In this document: piece after piece, positions 18,302 to 25,950 of the stretch
Layout of the letters: every line of letters starts with the position of its first letter
Numbering within the stretch: position 1 is the first letter of the stretch
NCBI RefSeq assembly: GCF_001956045.1
Contig: NZ_MRTH01000003.1
Span: 124,001-188,000 of the forward strand
From: Paenibacillus sp. FSL H7-0331
Lineage (GTDB): Bacteria; Bacillota; Bacilli; Paenibacillales; NBRC-103111
Reading direction: 5' to 3'
DNA: 64,000 nt
Notes under the pieces: model-generated
Seen by the model: the letters and a program-made list of their open reading frames with translations, nothing else
The model's database searches: none
Told to the model about the DNA's origin: nothing
Translations under genes and position numbers: made by a program

Positions 18302-19819
18302 ATGAATGGAACTAAACGAACGATGAGCACGTTGATGTCGACTGTTTTAACGTTATCCTTACTTGCAGGCTGTTCAGCAGGAGGAAATCCGGAAACCAAG
18401 GGGGCGGATCTCAAGCCCGGAGCAAGCAGCGCCTCAACAGATGCCAACAAACCCAAACCGGCGCTTAAGGTGCTGGGATTCAATGTGGCCTTTGATCCGA
18501 ACACCGATCCCGTGGCCAAGGATGTGGAAGAACGAACGGGGTACAAAGTGAATTATTCCGTGCTGCCCAAAGATAAACCTGAGGAGAAGCTGAATATTGA
18601 AATCGCTTCAGGTACGGAATATGACATTCTGGATTTGACGCCTTCCCAGTTCTATACGTTGGTCGCTCAGGGGGCCTTGCAGCCTATCGACGAGCTTGTC
18701 AACAAGAACGGCACGAATATGAAGCAGGCGATCTCGGCGTCCTCCTGGGAGCTTGGCAAATACAACGGGAAGCTGTACGGAGTGCCGCAAAAAAATGAAA
18801 GGGCCAATATTGAAAAAACGATGATTCTTCGGCAGGACATCCTGACTGAGCTTGGTCTTAAGATCCCTGAGACACTCGATGAATTATATCAGACGCTCAA
18901 GACAGTCAAAGAGAAAAAGCCGGACATGATTCCATTAACCGGCAACAATATGGACGTATTTATGATCTATAGCGGATTCAATCTATATACAGACTGGTCT
19001 GAAGTGAATGGACAGCTTCTTCCAAGAATTAAACAGCCTGCCATGAAGGACTATATGGCTTTTATGCGTAAGCTGTACACCGAGGGATTGCTGGATAAGG
19101 ATTGGGCTGTGAACAAGACGGCGCAGGCACAGGAGAAATTCGTCAGCGGGAAATCATTTATGATCTCGGGTTCATGGAACGATGCTTCCAACATGAATGC
19201 GGCCTTTACGAAAAATGTACCGACCGGGAAGATGGGCTATATGCTTCCTCTCAAGGGTGCTGACGGAAAAGCAGGCGTACAAATGGAAGATAAGCTGCTG
19301 TATGTGCATGCCATTCCCAAATCCTCCAAGCATGCCGAGGATGCGATCAAGTTCATGGACGCGAAGCTGCAGATGGATACCTTCACCTTCCTGACACTTG
19401 GTGAAAAGGGTACCACCTTCAATGAAGAGAACGGTGTATACAGCCCCATCATGCCTATTTTCACTGAAAAACGGGGAAATGCTTATTGGTTCCTGGATGG
19501 AATTCAGGAGGTCAAGTACGCGGATATGTGGTTAGCCAGATTGCGCCGTACTCCAACGCTGTTCGAGGCTTTCAATGCGATTAACAAGGATTTTGACAAG
19601 TATGCCAAAAAGAATCCGATTGCTTTCATGCCTCCCATTGAGGTTGTTGGTAAGAACCAGGCAAGCCTGACACAAAAAGAAACCGACTATTTTATTAAGC
19701 TTCTGCTGGGCGGAGAATCGATCGAAAATTTTGATAAGTTCATTAAGGATTGGGATAACTCTGGAGGCAACGATGTAGTGAAAGCGGTCAATGAATGGTA
19801 TAAAACTACCAAGAAGTAA
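18302..19819 (+). CDS. LplA-type extracellular solute-binding lipoprotein
   Basis: Surface-anchored binding protein of 505 residues with the lipobox SLLAGC near residue 23 and a polar linker. The mature domain (LKVLGFNVAFDPNTDPVAKDVEERTGYKV) is typical of the larger LplA/YtcQ proteins that bind oligosaccharides. It sits 87 bases after the permeases in the same operon. The following GH51 gene suggests arabino-oligosaccharide ligands; that is inferred. Confidence 0.92.
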   Translation: MNGTKRTMSTLMSTVLTLSLLAGCSAGGNPETKGADLKPGASSASTDANKPKPALKVLGFNVAFDPNTDPVAKDVEERTGYKVNYSVLPKDKPEEKLNIEIASGTEYDILDLTPSQFYTLVAQGALQPIDELVNKNGTNMKQAISASSWELGKYNGKLYGVPQKNERANIEKTMILRQDILTELGLKIPETLDELYQTLKTVKEKKPDMIPLTGNNMDVFMIYSGFNLYTDWSEVNGQLLPRIKQPAMKDYMAFMRKLYTEGLLDKDWAVNKTAQAQEKFVSGKSFMISGSWNDASNMNAAFTKNVPTGKMGYMLPLKGADGKAGVQMEDKLLYVHAIPKSSKHAEDAIKFMDAKLQMDTFTFLTLGEKGTTFNEENGVYSPIMPIFTEKRGNAYWFLDGIQEVKYADMWLARLRRTPTLFEAFNAINKDFDKYAKKNPIAFMPPIEVVGKNQASLTQKETDYFIKLLLGGESIENFDKFIKDWDNSGGNDVVKAVNEWYKTTKK

Positions 19820-19862
19820 GGCAAGGGTCCAGCTAATCTTATTAAATAGGAGTGGAGATACA

Positions 19863-21368
19863 ATGAATGTTTACAATGAACCGGCTATGCAGGTGCCTGT
19901 AGTGGCTGAGCCTGACGTACTTGTTATCGGTGGTGGACCGGCGGGGATCGGTGCTGCGGTTGCGGCGGCCCGTAATGGAGCCAAGGTATTATTGGTGGAA
20001 CGATATGGATTCGTAGGGGGTAACTTAACCGTTGCCATGGTCAATCCCATGTTTACCTTTCATGACGTGAACGGAAAGCAGGTGATCAGAGGAATTGCCG
20101 GAGAGCTTGTGGATCGGTTGGTAGCGAAGACCGTATCGCCAGGACATGTAACGGATTTGACGTTTGACAATGCTTCCATGTCCCCGTTTGACCCGGAGGG
20201 GATGAAGCTGGTGCTGTTTGAACTGCTTCAGGAGGCCGGAGTGGAGTTGCTGCTCCATTCTACATTCGCAAATGCATACTCGGACGGAAACGGTAAGGTC
20301 ACGACGATTATTGTGGAGAATAAATCCGGGCGGCAAGCGATCTGCCCCAAATTAGTCATTGACTGCTCTGCGGATGCAGATGTTGTCGCCAGGGTCGGTG
20401 CACCCTTCGTGAAAGGACGTGAATCCGATGGGGCGATGCAGCCGGTTACGCTTTTCTACAGAGTAGCCGGAGTCAACATGTCCAACTTGAAAGCCTGGAT
20501 GAAGGCAAACCGTCTCCTGCTTAAGGATTCCCCTACAGACGAAGAGATTGATGCACAGAGTGCTCTGGCCTTTCTCGGTATGAAGGAAATTATTAAGGAA
20601 GCGATGGAGCGCGGTGAATATCCGAAGGATGCAGCTCCGCGAATTCTGATGTATGAGCTGCCACAAGATGGACAATTTGCTATTAACTGCACGAGGTTGC
20701 AGGGTATCGATGGAACGAATGTATTCGATCTGACACGGGCTGAGGTGGAGACACGCTATCAGGCTTGGGCTGTGACCGAGTTTATGAAGCGTACTATTGG
20801 AGGCTTTGAGCATGCTTATATTCTTGATACGGGTGTTCAGGTAGGCATACGTGAAACGAGACATATTGTTGGCGATTACGCAATGACAGAACAGGATGTA
20901 TTGAATAGCCGATCGTTCACGGATGGAATTGCCTGCGGAACGTTTGCTATTGATATTCATCCCCCGGAAGGCGAGCAGCAGGTGTTCACAGGCTCGGGTA
21001 AAGCCGTGTATGAGGTTCCTTATCGCTGCTTGCTGCCCCAGGGATTCGATAATTTGCTCGTTGCGGGTCGCTGCATTTCCGCATCGCATACCGCTTTTGG
21101 TTCGGTTCGTGTGATGGCTACGGCTATGGGGATAGGACAGGGAGCAGGTACGGCAGCAGCCATGGCTGCTGCGAATAGTCTGACCACACGTCAGGTCGAC
21201 GTGGAGCTGCTGAGAAGTCTGCTTGTGGAGCAAGGCCAATATTTAATTACAGATGAAGCTGAAGAGCTGGTAGACCCTGGCTTGCGTTTATCGAAAGAGA
21301 ACGGTTCAGGGGGAACGGCGAGTCATCACAACCCGTTTGCTGATCAAGTGAGTGGCAGCAAATCATAA
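19863..21368 (+). CDS. FAD-dependent oxidoreductase (FAD_oxidored family)
   Basis: Cytoplasmic flavoprotein of 501 residues. The N-terminal dinucleotide-binding motif is plain (VLVIGGGPAGIGAAVAAARNG, then VLLVERYGFVGGN), and the C-terminal FAD contact region reads NLLVAGRCISASHTAFGSVR. The start at 19863 follows GGAGTGGAGA; the earlier open frame overlaps the lipoprotein gene and lacks support. Members of this family are frequent in Paenibacillus glycan loci, but their substrates are mostly unknown. Oxidation of a sugar or sugar-derived product is an inference from its place between a sugar importer and GH51. Confidence 0.85.
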   Translation: MNVYNEPAMQVPVVAEPDVLVIGGGPAGIGAAVAAARNGAKVLLVERYGFVGGNLTVAMVNPMFTFHDVNGKQVIRGIAGELVDRLVAKTVSPGHVTDLTFDNASMSPFDPEGMKLVLFELLQEAGVELLLHSTFANAYSDGNGKVTTIIVENKSGRQAICPKLVIDCSADADVVARVGAPFVKGRESDGAMQPVTLFYRVAGVNMSNLKAWMKANRLLLKDSPTDEEIDAQSALAFLGMKEIIKEAMERGEYPKDAAPRILMYELPQDGQFAINCTRLQGIDGTNVFDLTRAEVETRYQAWAVTEFMKRTIGGFEHAYILDTGVQVGIRETRHIVGDYAMTEQDVLNSRSFTDGIACGTFAIDIHPPEGEQQVFTGSGKAVYEVPYRCLLPQGFDNLLVAGRCISASHTAFGSVRVMATAMGIGQGAGTAAAMAAANSLTTRQVDVELLRSLLVEQGQYLITDEAEELVDPGLRLSKENGSGGTASHHNPFADQVSGSKS

Positions 21369-21438
21369 AGCTTGATCGTGGAGCGAGGGACCGGAAAGTT
21401 CCTCGCTAATTAAGAGGGAACAGGAGCTGGAGAGATCG

Positions 21439-22992
21439 ATGAAAGCATACTTGAAGGTGTATTCAGAAGAACGTCTGGGTGAGGTGAATCCGTATATTTA
21501 CGGCCAATATTTTGAGCATTTGGGGAACTGCATCTATCCTTCTGTCTGGGACGATCAATCCTCGCATGCGGATGAAAGCGGCGTTCGGCTTGATGTGATT
21601 GAAACGGTCAGGGAACTGGGTGTTCCCGTGATTCGTTGGCCTGGCGGTTGTTATGTGGATTTGTATGACTGGCGTGATGGTATAGGTCCCAAAGAAGAAA
21701 GGCCGACGCGCGTTAACTGGCATTGGGGCGGACTGGAGTCGAATCAGTTCGGAACCGATGAGTTTCTGCAGTGGTGCGAGAAGGTAGGCACGGAGCCTTA
21801 TGTCAATGTTAATTTGGGTACGGGGACGCTGGTCGAGTCACTGCGGTGGATGGACTATTGCAATGGAGCCGGAGAAACCGCCGATGCACAGTGGCGCAAG
21901 TCAAACGGACATGCCGAACCTTATAATGTCAAGCTATGGGGTATCGGCAATGAAACCTGGGGTTTCTGGGAGGCCGGTCAGCTGAGTGCGCGGGAATATG
22001 CACACAAGCTTGCCAATTGGGCGCAGTTTTATAAGAAATACGACGCTTCGCTTCAGCTGCTTGGGGTAGGCTCCAATTACGGCAATGACCCCGAATGGGA
22101 CAGTCAGGTTGTCGTTCAGGCAGGGAAGTATCTGGACTATTTAACCTTCCATTTGTATGGAAGCTCGGTGGATCGGGAGAGCGGAAATGAATATTATCCG
22201 GTTGTTTTTACGCCTGTCTACTTCGAGAAGCAGCTGCGCAGGATGATCGACACCATCAGGACCACCATAGTGAATCATAAGCTTCAGCTTCATCAGCAGA
22301 TCCGGATATCCATGGACGAGTGGAACATCCGTCATTATGAACCCGATCCTGAGAACATTGGGCATTATCGCTTAAACCGCAACAGTCCCCGCAATCTGCA
22401 GGACGCGTTATTCGTAGCCGGGGTATTCAACGCGATGATCCGGTTAAGTCCTTCGGTCGGAATGGCCAACTATGTATTTCTGATCAACGGCAATGGGGTC
22501 ATTTCGGTTACAGAGGATGTAGTCATCAAGACGACTTTGTTTTATGTATTCAAGCAATATGCGGAATGGATGACCGGGCATTCGGTCCGGGTGAATGTGA
22601 GCTCGCCTTCAATACGCATACCCGCGCCTCAAATCATCGGTCCGGATATGAATGAGAAGATTCAAGCGATACATGAACCAAGCGACGAAGCCTATGTGGA
22701 TGCTGTGGCCGTCCTTCGTGAGGATGGCGACCTGAATATTGCTGTTGTAAATCGTCATCAGGAAGAAAAGGCAGATGTAGAGCTTGAGCTGCCTGAAGGC
22801 TACCGTCTCGCGACCGTCTGGACCTTGACTCATGACGATATTTATGCGGCTAATACGTTAGATGCGCTTGGGAATGTGGTGCCCGTTCTGACAGCTGTGG
22901 ACGATCAGGAGCTGCGGACATGGAAGGTTCCGGCACATACTGTAGTGTTATTGCAATGTAGGAAAACGTCTGCCGAGGCCGTTCAAGGATGA
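21439..22992 (+). CDS. abfA: GH51 alpha-L-arabinofuranosidase
   Basis: Intracellular retaining glycosidase of 517 residues, without a signal peptide. The family's start (LGEVNPYIYGQYFEHLGNCI) and both catalytic glutamates are visible: the acid/base E172 in GIGNETWG and the nucleophile E294 in ISMDEWN. The (beta/alpha)8 barrel is followed by a C-terminal beta domain. GH51 enzymes cleave terminal alpha-L-arabinofuranose from arabinan, arabinoxylan and their oligosaccharides. It is last in the LplABC-FAD oxidoreductase operon and complements the beta-specific GH127 enzyme about 16 kb away. Confidence 0.95.
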   Translation: MKAYLKVYSEERLGEVNPYIYGQYFEHLGNCIYPSVWDDQSSHADESGVRLDVIETVRELGVPVIRWPGGCYVDLYDWRDGIGPKEERPTRVNWHWGGLESNQFGTDEFLQWCEKVGTEPYVNVNLGTGTLVESLRWMDYCNGAGETADAQWRKSNGHAEPYNVKLWGIGNETWGFWEAGQLSAREYAHKLANWAQFYKKYDASLQLLGVGSNYGNDPEWDSQVVVQAGKYLDYLTFHLYGSSVDRESGNEYYPVVFTPVYFEKQLRRMIDTIRTTIVNHKLQLHQQIRISMDEWNIRHYEPDPENIGHYRLNRNSPRNLQDALFVAGVFNAMIRLSPSVGMANYVFLINGNGVISVTEDVVIKTTLFYVFKQYAEWMTGHSVRVNVSSPSIRIPAPQIIGPDMNEKIQAIHEPSDEAYVDAVAVLREDGDLNIAVVNRHQEEKADVELELPEGYRLATVWTLTHDDIYAANTLDALGNVVPVLTAVDDQELRTWKVPAHTVVLLQCRKTSAEAVQG

Positions 22993-23061
22993 GCGACCGC
23001 GATTTCTGCGGAAGGTGCAAGCTCGGTTACATGATTTAAAATATAAGACCATCATTTGCCC

Positions 23062-23115
23062 AAAGCAAAGCTTCCTATACCGCTCAAAAGTGGAATAGAA
23101 GACTTTGCTTTTTCG
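23062..23115 (+). terminator. Terminator after the GH51 gene
   Basis: AAAGCAAAG at 23062-23070 pairs with CTTTGCTTT at 23103-23111; the stem extends inward imperfectly through CTTC/GAAG, and a T-run follows. Confidence 0.7.
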
Positions 23116-23171
23116 TCGTTTGGATTTCAGAAAATTGTTCAGGACAGTAAAAGGGCAGTATTCGTATTTTG

Positions 23172-23180
23172 TGCTACAAT
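23172..23180 (+). promoter_or_regulatory. Extended -10 promoter for the HTH regulator
   Basis: TGCTACAAT is an extended -10 element 36 bases before the regulator start. No good -35 box is seen at the usual distance, as is common for extended -10 promoters. Confidence 0.4.
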
Positions 23181-23216
23181 ACTAAGAAATAACGAAACGC
23201 TGCAAGGAGGATTTAA

Positions 23217-24176
23217 ATGTCCGAAATGTCTTACACAGTCGAGGAAATCGCCAGGCTTTTGAGGATTTCCAAGGTCACCGTCTATGATTTGATTAAGAAA
23301 GGTGATCTGGTTTCGTATCGAGTGGGCAAACAAATGCGGGTAGATGCTGCTGACCTTGACGCTTACAAGAAACGTGAGAAAGGTGTATCACCGAACCCTC
23401 AAGAGGATTTTACGGATCGTCCTGCGGATCGCTCTCCATCTTATCCAGCGGTGGCTGCTGCCAACGGTATGCGTACCATCGTCATCACAGGCCAGGATAT
23501 CAGTATCGACATTTTAGCCAGGCATATTGAGAAAAATGTTATGGGAATTCGGCCGTTACGCGCTTATGTGGGAAGCTTGGACAGCCTGATCTCTTTGTAC
23601 CGAGGCGAATGCGATGTTGTCAGTACGCATTTGCTGGATGGGGAGACAGGTGAGTATAATCTGCCTTACATTCGCAGAATATTTATCGGATCATCTTATC
23701 TTGTTGTCAATCTGCTTTCCAGACCATGCGGATTTCTGGTTGCCAAAGGAAATCCTCTTGATCTCCATGGCTGGAAAGATCTCAAGCGTCCTGGCCTGCG
23801 GATGGTGAATCGTGAGAAAGGAGTCGGGGCCCGTGTGCTGCTGGATGCGCAGCTGTGCCTTCATGGTATACGGTCGGAGCGGCTTATCGGGTATGATCAA
23901 GAGGAGTCGAACCCGATCGGGGTAGCAGCCAAAGTTGCCTCAGGTGAAGCGGACATCGGGATTGGACATGAGAAAACGGCTGCGATGATGGATAATGTGG
24001 ATTTTGTCAAATTGATCGAAGAGCGGGTAGATCTCGTGATGTTAAAAAAACCTCACAATCGCGAGTGGATCCAGGCGCTTCTGCAAATTTTAAATTCCAA
24101 GGCCTTTTTGAATGAATTACGTGTTATACCTGGAACCGATATATCGCAAACCGGTACGGTTATGCTGGAAACTTAG
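23217..24176 (+). CDS. One-component regulator: excisionase-type HTH fused to a PBP-like (molybdate-type) domain
   Basis: Protein of 319 residues with two parts. Residues 5-55 are an excisionase/MerR-like helix-turn-helix (YTVEEIARLLRISKVTVYDLIKKGDL... DLDAYKK). Residues about 80-310 form a soluble periplasmic-binding-like fold of the PBP_like type (YVGSLDSLISLYRGECDVVSTHLLDGETGEYN ends its first lobe). Proteins with this design are thought to sense molybdate, tungstate or a related small ligand and to control Mo-cofactor or oxyanion uptake genes. AAGGAGG precedes the ATG. No molybdate transporter is present here; the only neighbour downstream is the FmdE-like gene, so the ligand is open. Confidence 0.82.
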   Translation: MSEMSYTVEEIARLLRISKVTVYDLIKKGDLVSYRVGKQMRVDAADLDAYKKREKGVSPNPQEDFTDRPADRSPSYPAVAAANGMRTIVITGQDISIDILARHIEKNVMGIRPLRAYVGSLDSLISLYRGECDVVSTHLLDGETGEYNLPYIRRIFIGSSYLVVNLLSRPCGFLVAKGNPLDLHGWKDLKRPGLRMVNREKGVGARVLLDAQLCLHGIRSERLIGYDQEESNPIGVAAKVASGEADIGIGHEKTAAMMDNVDFVKLIEERVDLVMLKKPHNREWIQALLQILNSKAFLNELRVIPGTDISQTGTVMLET

Positions 24177-24202
24177 GGAAGCCAGCCCACAAGTTCCATA
24201 GG

Positions 24203-24244
24203 AGACACTTTACAAGCAACAGCTTGGTGAAGGTGTCTTTTTTA
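24203..24244 (+). terminator. Terminator after the HTH-PBP regulator
   Basis: AGACACTT at 24203-24210 pairs with AAGGTGTCT at 24230-24238 with one bulged base, partly extended inward, and is followed by TTTTTT. Confidence 0.65.
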
Positions 24245-24308
24245 GCTTGTTGATGGCAGCGTAAATAATTGATGACATTAATAAATATCTAATATATTTG
24301 TTAATTTA

Positions 24309-24328
24309 ATATCATTTGATATCATTTA
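24309..24328 (+). repeat. Tandem 10-bp direct repeat upstream of the FmdE-like gene
   Basis: ATATCATTTG is followed directly by ATATCATTTA in a strongly AT-rich stretch, about 20 bases upstream of the -35-like element. It could be a binding site for the neighbouring HTH-PBP regulator; this is not shown. Confidence 0.45.
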
Positions 24329-24341
24329 GATAAAATTAGAG

Positions 24342-24391
24342 TTGTTTATAAATCTAAGATATGCTAAATTCATAATTGATTATCATTATCA
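24342..24391 (+). promoter_or_regulatory. Promoter with Fur-box-like operator for the FmdE-like gene
   Basis: TTGTTT at 24342-24347, a 17-base spacer, and TAAATT at 24365-24370 preceded by TG make a plausible promoter. TGATTATCATTATCA at 24377-24391 matches the Bacillus Fur 7-1-7 consensus (TGATAATNATTATCA) at all but one base and lies across the expected transcription start, a repressing position. Confidence 0.6.
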
Positions 24392-24426
24392 ATAGAATCT
24401 ATATCTATTACTTAGGAGGAACGGCA

Positions 24427-24969
24427 ATGTTGGAAATTCATATTCGGGACGGACGAACAGGTGAGCATCATAAAAAAATCAGGTTTGAGGATATTGAGAA
24501 ATATCATTGCGGTCAATATTTAATGGCTATTGCTGTCGCATTTCGAATGCTGCAGGCAGGGATTCAAGAATTATGCGGCGATCAGGCGCCTCTAAGAAAA
24601 GATATCACCATCATGTCGGGCCATGGAGGACCAGGATTTCGTGATGCGATCGAATATGTGACAAGAGCGACGACGCATGGAACTTTAACTGTTGATGTTA
24701 ATTATCCTGTAGCGCAGTACGATCCTCACCGTGCCCAATCCTACACGTTTGTTATTACTATATCGGGGGGCGATTCCGTGGAAATATCGTTGAACGACGG
24801 ATTCTTGCCTCTGGAGTTTTATGATTTGTTGGAAAAAGGCCGGGCCGGCACGAGGACGGAGAACGATGAGCTGCGTCTTGACCAGCTGAAAAAGGAGCTA
24901 TGTGAACGCGCATTGGCTATGTCTACAGAGGAATTGCTCACAATAAAACGTCTTAGCTCAGTAATCTGA
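24427..24969 (+). CDS. FmdE-like family protein
   Basis: Soluble protein of 180 residues, not recognised with certainty. Its layout resembles FmdE-family proteins: an early HCGQYLMAIAVAFRM segment, then GHGGPGFRDAIEYVTRATTHG leading to a beta-rich part, and a helical C-terminus. FmdE proteins are associated with molybdenum or other metal enzymes, but their biochemical role is poorly known. The start at 24427 is set by TAGGAGGA seven or so bases before the ATG. It follows the molybdate-type regulator and a Fur-box-like promoter, so a link to metal supply is likely; the exact job is open. Confidence 0.55.
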   Translation: MLEIHIRDGRTGEHHKKIRFEDIEKYHCGQYLMAIAVAFRMLQAGIQELCGDQAPLRKDITIMSGHGGPGFRDAIEYVTRATTHGTLTVDVNYPVAQYDPHRAQSYTFVITISGGDSVEISLNDGFLPLEFYDLLEKGRAGTRTENDELRLDQLKKELCERALAMSTEELLTIKRLSSVI

Positions 24970-25032
24970 TTGTATGTTGGGGTCATCTGTGTTTTGCTTC
25001 ATCAATAAGCTTCGAGCCATTATTTGTCTAAT

Positions 25033-25082
25033 AAGGTGTCTTTCCCGTGGAGTCAGCATAGGGAAAGACACCTTTAATTTTT
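25033..25082. terminator. Strong terminator after the FmdE-like gene
   Basis: A perfect 14-bp stem, AAGGTGTCTTTCCC at 25033-25046 with GGGAAAGACACCTT at 25061-25074, then TAATTTTT. It is symmetric and could act in both directions. Confidence 0.85.
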
Positions 25083-25108
25083 AAAATAAGTTGTGCTTTA
25101 ATTGGATA

Positions 25109-25137
25109 TTGTGAACTTGAAATTCAAGTGTTATTAT
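25109..25137 (+). promoter_or_regulatory. Promoter with a perfect palindrome filling the spacer, before the FadR-type gene
   Basis: TTGTGA (25109-25114) and TATTAT (25132-25137) are separated by exactly 17 bases. The palindrome ACTTGAAATTCAAGT at 25115-25129 (7-1-7, perfect) occupies that spacer. A repressor bound there would block RNA polymerase, so this is the likely autoregulatory operator of the following GntR/FadR-type gene. Confidence 0.65.
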
Positions 25138-25173
25138 AACTTTATATACATATCATATGAGTTGGTGAATACG

Positions 25174-25860
25174 TTGAAAGAGCTTGCGAGCACGAAAATA
25201 TTGAATGAATTGTTACAACGCATCGATCAGGAGGTGTGGAAAGCGGGCGAGAAGCTGCCGTCTTTGGCGGCATTGGCCAAGGAATTACAGGTCGGAGTTT
25301 CTACCGTTAGGGAAGCGCTGCGTATATTGGAAAATAAGGGTTATTTGCTGATTGAGCATGGTCGGGGAATGTTTGTACGGAGCCGGAATCATTGGAGGCA
25401 GGACAACTCTCTCGATCTGACCTCACTTCCTGTCGGGGACCTCTTCTCCCTGCTGGAATTTCGTTGTGTACTGGAGCCTGAGATGGCTGCGCTTGCGGCA
25501 GAAAGAGGCTCACCTGGGCAAATTCGCAATATTAAAGACGCCGCGGCCCAAATGATCGCAGATTTGACCTCAGGTGAGGATTATTTTGCGTCTGACATTG
25601 CTTTTCATGATCATATTGCGGAGGCTTGCTCCAATGTGGTGATGGCCAGTGTCATGAAAGGAATCTCGGAGCTGCTATTGGAAAGCCGAAGAAAGACTAC
25701 GCGTATCAAAGGCAGTGCAGAGAGAGCTGCGCACTTTCATATGCTGATTGCCTTGGCGATCGAGCAGAGAAATGTTCAGCTGGCGAAGGACATGATGAGG
25801 TCGCACCTGCTGGATGTGAAGCAGGACAGTATGAAGCTTAAGGAAAGCTTGGAAGGATAG
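25174..25860 (+). CDS. GntR/FadR-family transcriptional regulator
   Basis: Repressor-type regulator of about 228 residues. The winged HTH is N-terminal (AGEKLPSLAALAKELQVGVSTVREALRILENKGYL) and a helical FCD effector domain follows, with metal- or ligand-binding histidines in DIAFHDHIAEA and AAHFHMLIALA. The start is uncertain: TTG 25174 (after GGTGA) and GTG 25165 are both possible; longer frames would begin inside the promoter. It precedes a sugar-acid-type dehydratase, so the effector is probably a sugar acid, as for other FCD regulators such as UxuR and ExuR relatives. Confidence 0.88.
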   Translation: MKELASTKILNELLQRIDQEVWKAGEKLPSLAALAKELQVGVSTVREALRILENKGYLLIEHGRGMFVRSRNHWRQDNSLDLTSLPVGDLFSLLEFRCVLEPEMAALAAERGSPGQIRNIKDAAAQMIADLTSGEDYFASDIAFHDHIAEACSNVVMASVMKGISELLLESRRKTTRIKGSAERAAHFHMLIALAIEQRNVQLAKDMMRSHLLDVKQDSMKLKESLEG

Positions 25861-25950
25861 CATAAAGCTTAAAAAAGCTTGAAAGTTTAGGCTTTCTGTA
25901 TGCATGGGTCAGGGATCTGTTTGTAGATGATTCGGAAACGGGGAAGCGAT

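Noticed and set aside
20352..21239. 295-residue open frame on the minus strand
   Set aside because: It lies wholly antisense to the FAD oxidoreductase, has no ribosome binding site, and its translation is rich in Cys, His and Ser with no recognisable domain.
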